Assembly (NCBI GenBank): GCA_025350425.1
Contig: JANXXW010000406.1
Location: 1-6,948, forward strand
Direction of reading: 5' to 3'
Source of the DNA: Rhodospirillales bacterium
GTDB lineage: Bacteria > Pseudomonadota > Alphaproteobacteria > Acetobacterales > Acetobacteraceae
DNA: 6,948 nt
In this document: positions 5,917 to 6,948 of the stretch, piece after piece
How the letters are laid out: the number at the start of each line of letters is the position of its first letter
Numbering within the stretch: position 1 is the first letter of the stretch
Translations under genes and position numbers: made by a program
The notes under the pieces: model-generated
What the model saw: the letters and a program-made list of their open reading frames with translations, nothing else
What the model was told of the DNA's origin: nothing
Database searches by the model: none

Positions 5917-6948
5917 CTAAAACACCCCATGCAAATACCAGTTTTGGTCTCCCGTCGCGGGATCGACGCCGTCCCCCCGGCGGAACAACCAGAAGCGGCG
6001 TCCTTCCTCATCCTCCACCTCGAAATAGTCGCGCACCGCCCAGGTTTCGACGCCTCGCTTCCACCACTCGCCGAGGATGCGCTCGGGTCCGTCGGCGCGG
6101 CGGACGAGATGACGGCGCTGGCGCCAGGTGAAGGCGCGCGGCGGGTGGTCCGGCAGCAGCGCCAGTACCTCGATCGGCTGCGGCGGGTTCAGCAGACGCG
6201 ACGGACGCGGCAGCTGCGGCGACCAAGTCTTTCCGCCAACCGGGGCGAGCGGCGACACATAGGCGACACCGCGTTCCGGCACATCGCTCTCGATCGGGAC
6301 CGCGCGATAGACGCGCGCGGCGCCCAGGCGGCTTTGCAGGCGGTCCACCAGGGCCGAGAGATCGGCCCCTGAAATCGCGGCATCGGCCAGCACGACGGGC
6401 GATTGCATGTAGGCCAGCGTCTCAGCCAACGGCACCACCAGCTGCATCGCCTCGACACCTAGGCCGGGATTGATCGTTTCCAGTTTCGCACGCAGCAGAC
6501 GGGTGAGGTGGGCAGGGTCGCGGCTGGGGTGAGCAGTGCCGATGCTGATGGTCGCCACGATGCCATCCACACGCTCGAACACCAGATCGAGCCGCCGCGC
6601 GCCTTGCCCCACCCGTTCCAGCGCCTCGCAAACCAGTCCCGTCAAGCGTTCGATGACGATGCTGAATGCGACCTCGGTCAGCAGCGGCTCCACGAAAGCC
6701 TCGCGTCGCGCCAGCACGCCAGCCGGCAATACCGGCACGATCGGCTCGAAGATTTGGCCCAGCGCCTGGTCCAGGCGCCTTATGAGGATCGGCCCGAAGC
6801 GGCGAGCCAGCGGCGCGCGGGGGGCTGCGATCAGGTGCGCGACGCGGTCGAACCCGAGGCGTCCCAGCCGGTCCAGCAATTCGGCCGGCAGCCGCAGGCA
6901 GGCAACCGGCAGGGGCGCCACGGCCTGTCGCGCAGCACCAGGTGGGAC
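5917..6948 (-). CDS. imuB: ImuB, Y-family DNA polymerase homologue, C-terminal part (5' end outside window)
   Basis: The last 343 residues of a protein that runs off the right edge. The GTG at 6921 is not the real start, because the frame stays open to 6948 and reads VPPGAARQAVAPLPVACLRL, a typical internal ImuB stretch. It continues with the helix-hairpin-helix-like segment ELLDRLGRLGFDRVAHL (visible residues 23-39), a little-finger-type region (about 67-130), and the ImuB tail: WSPQLPRPSRLLNPP, GPERILGEWW, VRDYFEVEDEEGRRFWLF and the end NWYLHGVF. ImuB is a catalytically inactive Y-family member that links ImuA, DnaE2 and the sliding clamp in SOS-induced mutagenic translesion synthesis. The catalytic-palm part and any LexA box lie outside this window. 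In many bacteria dnaE2 follows imuB; here an M16 peptidase gene follows after 26 bp. Ordinary Pol IV/DinB is less likely, given the tail motifs. Confidence 0.88.
   Translation of the reverse strand, partial: VPPGAARQAVAPLPVACLRLPAELLDRLGRLGFDRVAHLIAAPRAPLARRFGPILIRRLDQALGQIFEPIVPVLPAGVLARREAFVEPLLTEVAFSIVIERLTGLVCEALERVGQGARRLDLVFERVDGIVATISIGTAHPSRDPAHLTRLLRAKLETINPGLGVEAMQLVVPLAETLAYMQSPVVLADAAISGADLSALVDRLQSRLGAARVYRAVPIESDVPERGVAYVSPLAPVGGKTWSPQLPRPSRLLNPPQPIEVLALLPDHPPRAFTWRQRRHLVRRADGPERILGEWWKRGVETWAVRDYFEVEDEEGRRFWLFRRGDGVDPATGDQNWYLHGVF

Overview
The window looks like chromosomal DNA from a GC-rich alphaproteobacterium, possibly of the Rhodospirillales/Acetobacteraceae type. The evidence is a DUF2497 (PopZ-like) polar-organizer protein directly upstream of valyl-tRNA synthetase, an ImuB mutagenesis protein, a mitochondrial-processing-peptidase-like M16 protease, and strong G/C preference at third codon positions. 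The exact lineage is an inference.

Left half, plus strand: the 3' part of a DUF2497/PopZ-like gene enters from the left edge, because its frame stays open to base 2. It is followed after 70 bp by a complete valS (897 aa). Downstream of valS is a 263-bp stretch that looks empty. Read across frames, it holds what appears to be a frameshifted remnant of a DUF167/YggU (UPF0235) gene. Next come a small three-helix DUF805 membrane protein and, one base after its stop, an unrecognised 48-codon ORF that would encode a one-helix membrane protein.

Right half, minus strand: reading leftwards from the right edge are the C-terminal 343 residues of imuB (a Y-family polymerase homologue of the damage-inducible mutasome), a complete M16 metallopeptidase of the MPP-beta/YmxG type, and a GNAT acetyltransferase that starts with TTG just after the peptidase stop. 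The GNAT gene converges on the DUF805/small-ORF pair, with only 11 bp between the stops.

Most of the content is housekeeping: translation, cell-pole organisation, proteolysis and translesion repair. I see no mobile element, CRISPR array, RNA gene or defence system. The points most worth checking are the DUF167 remnant, the tightly coupled 48-aa ORF, and the imuB/M16 junction, where the usual partner dnaE2 does not follow imuB.
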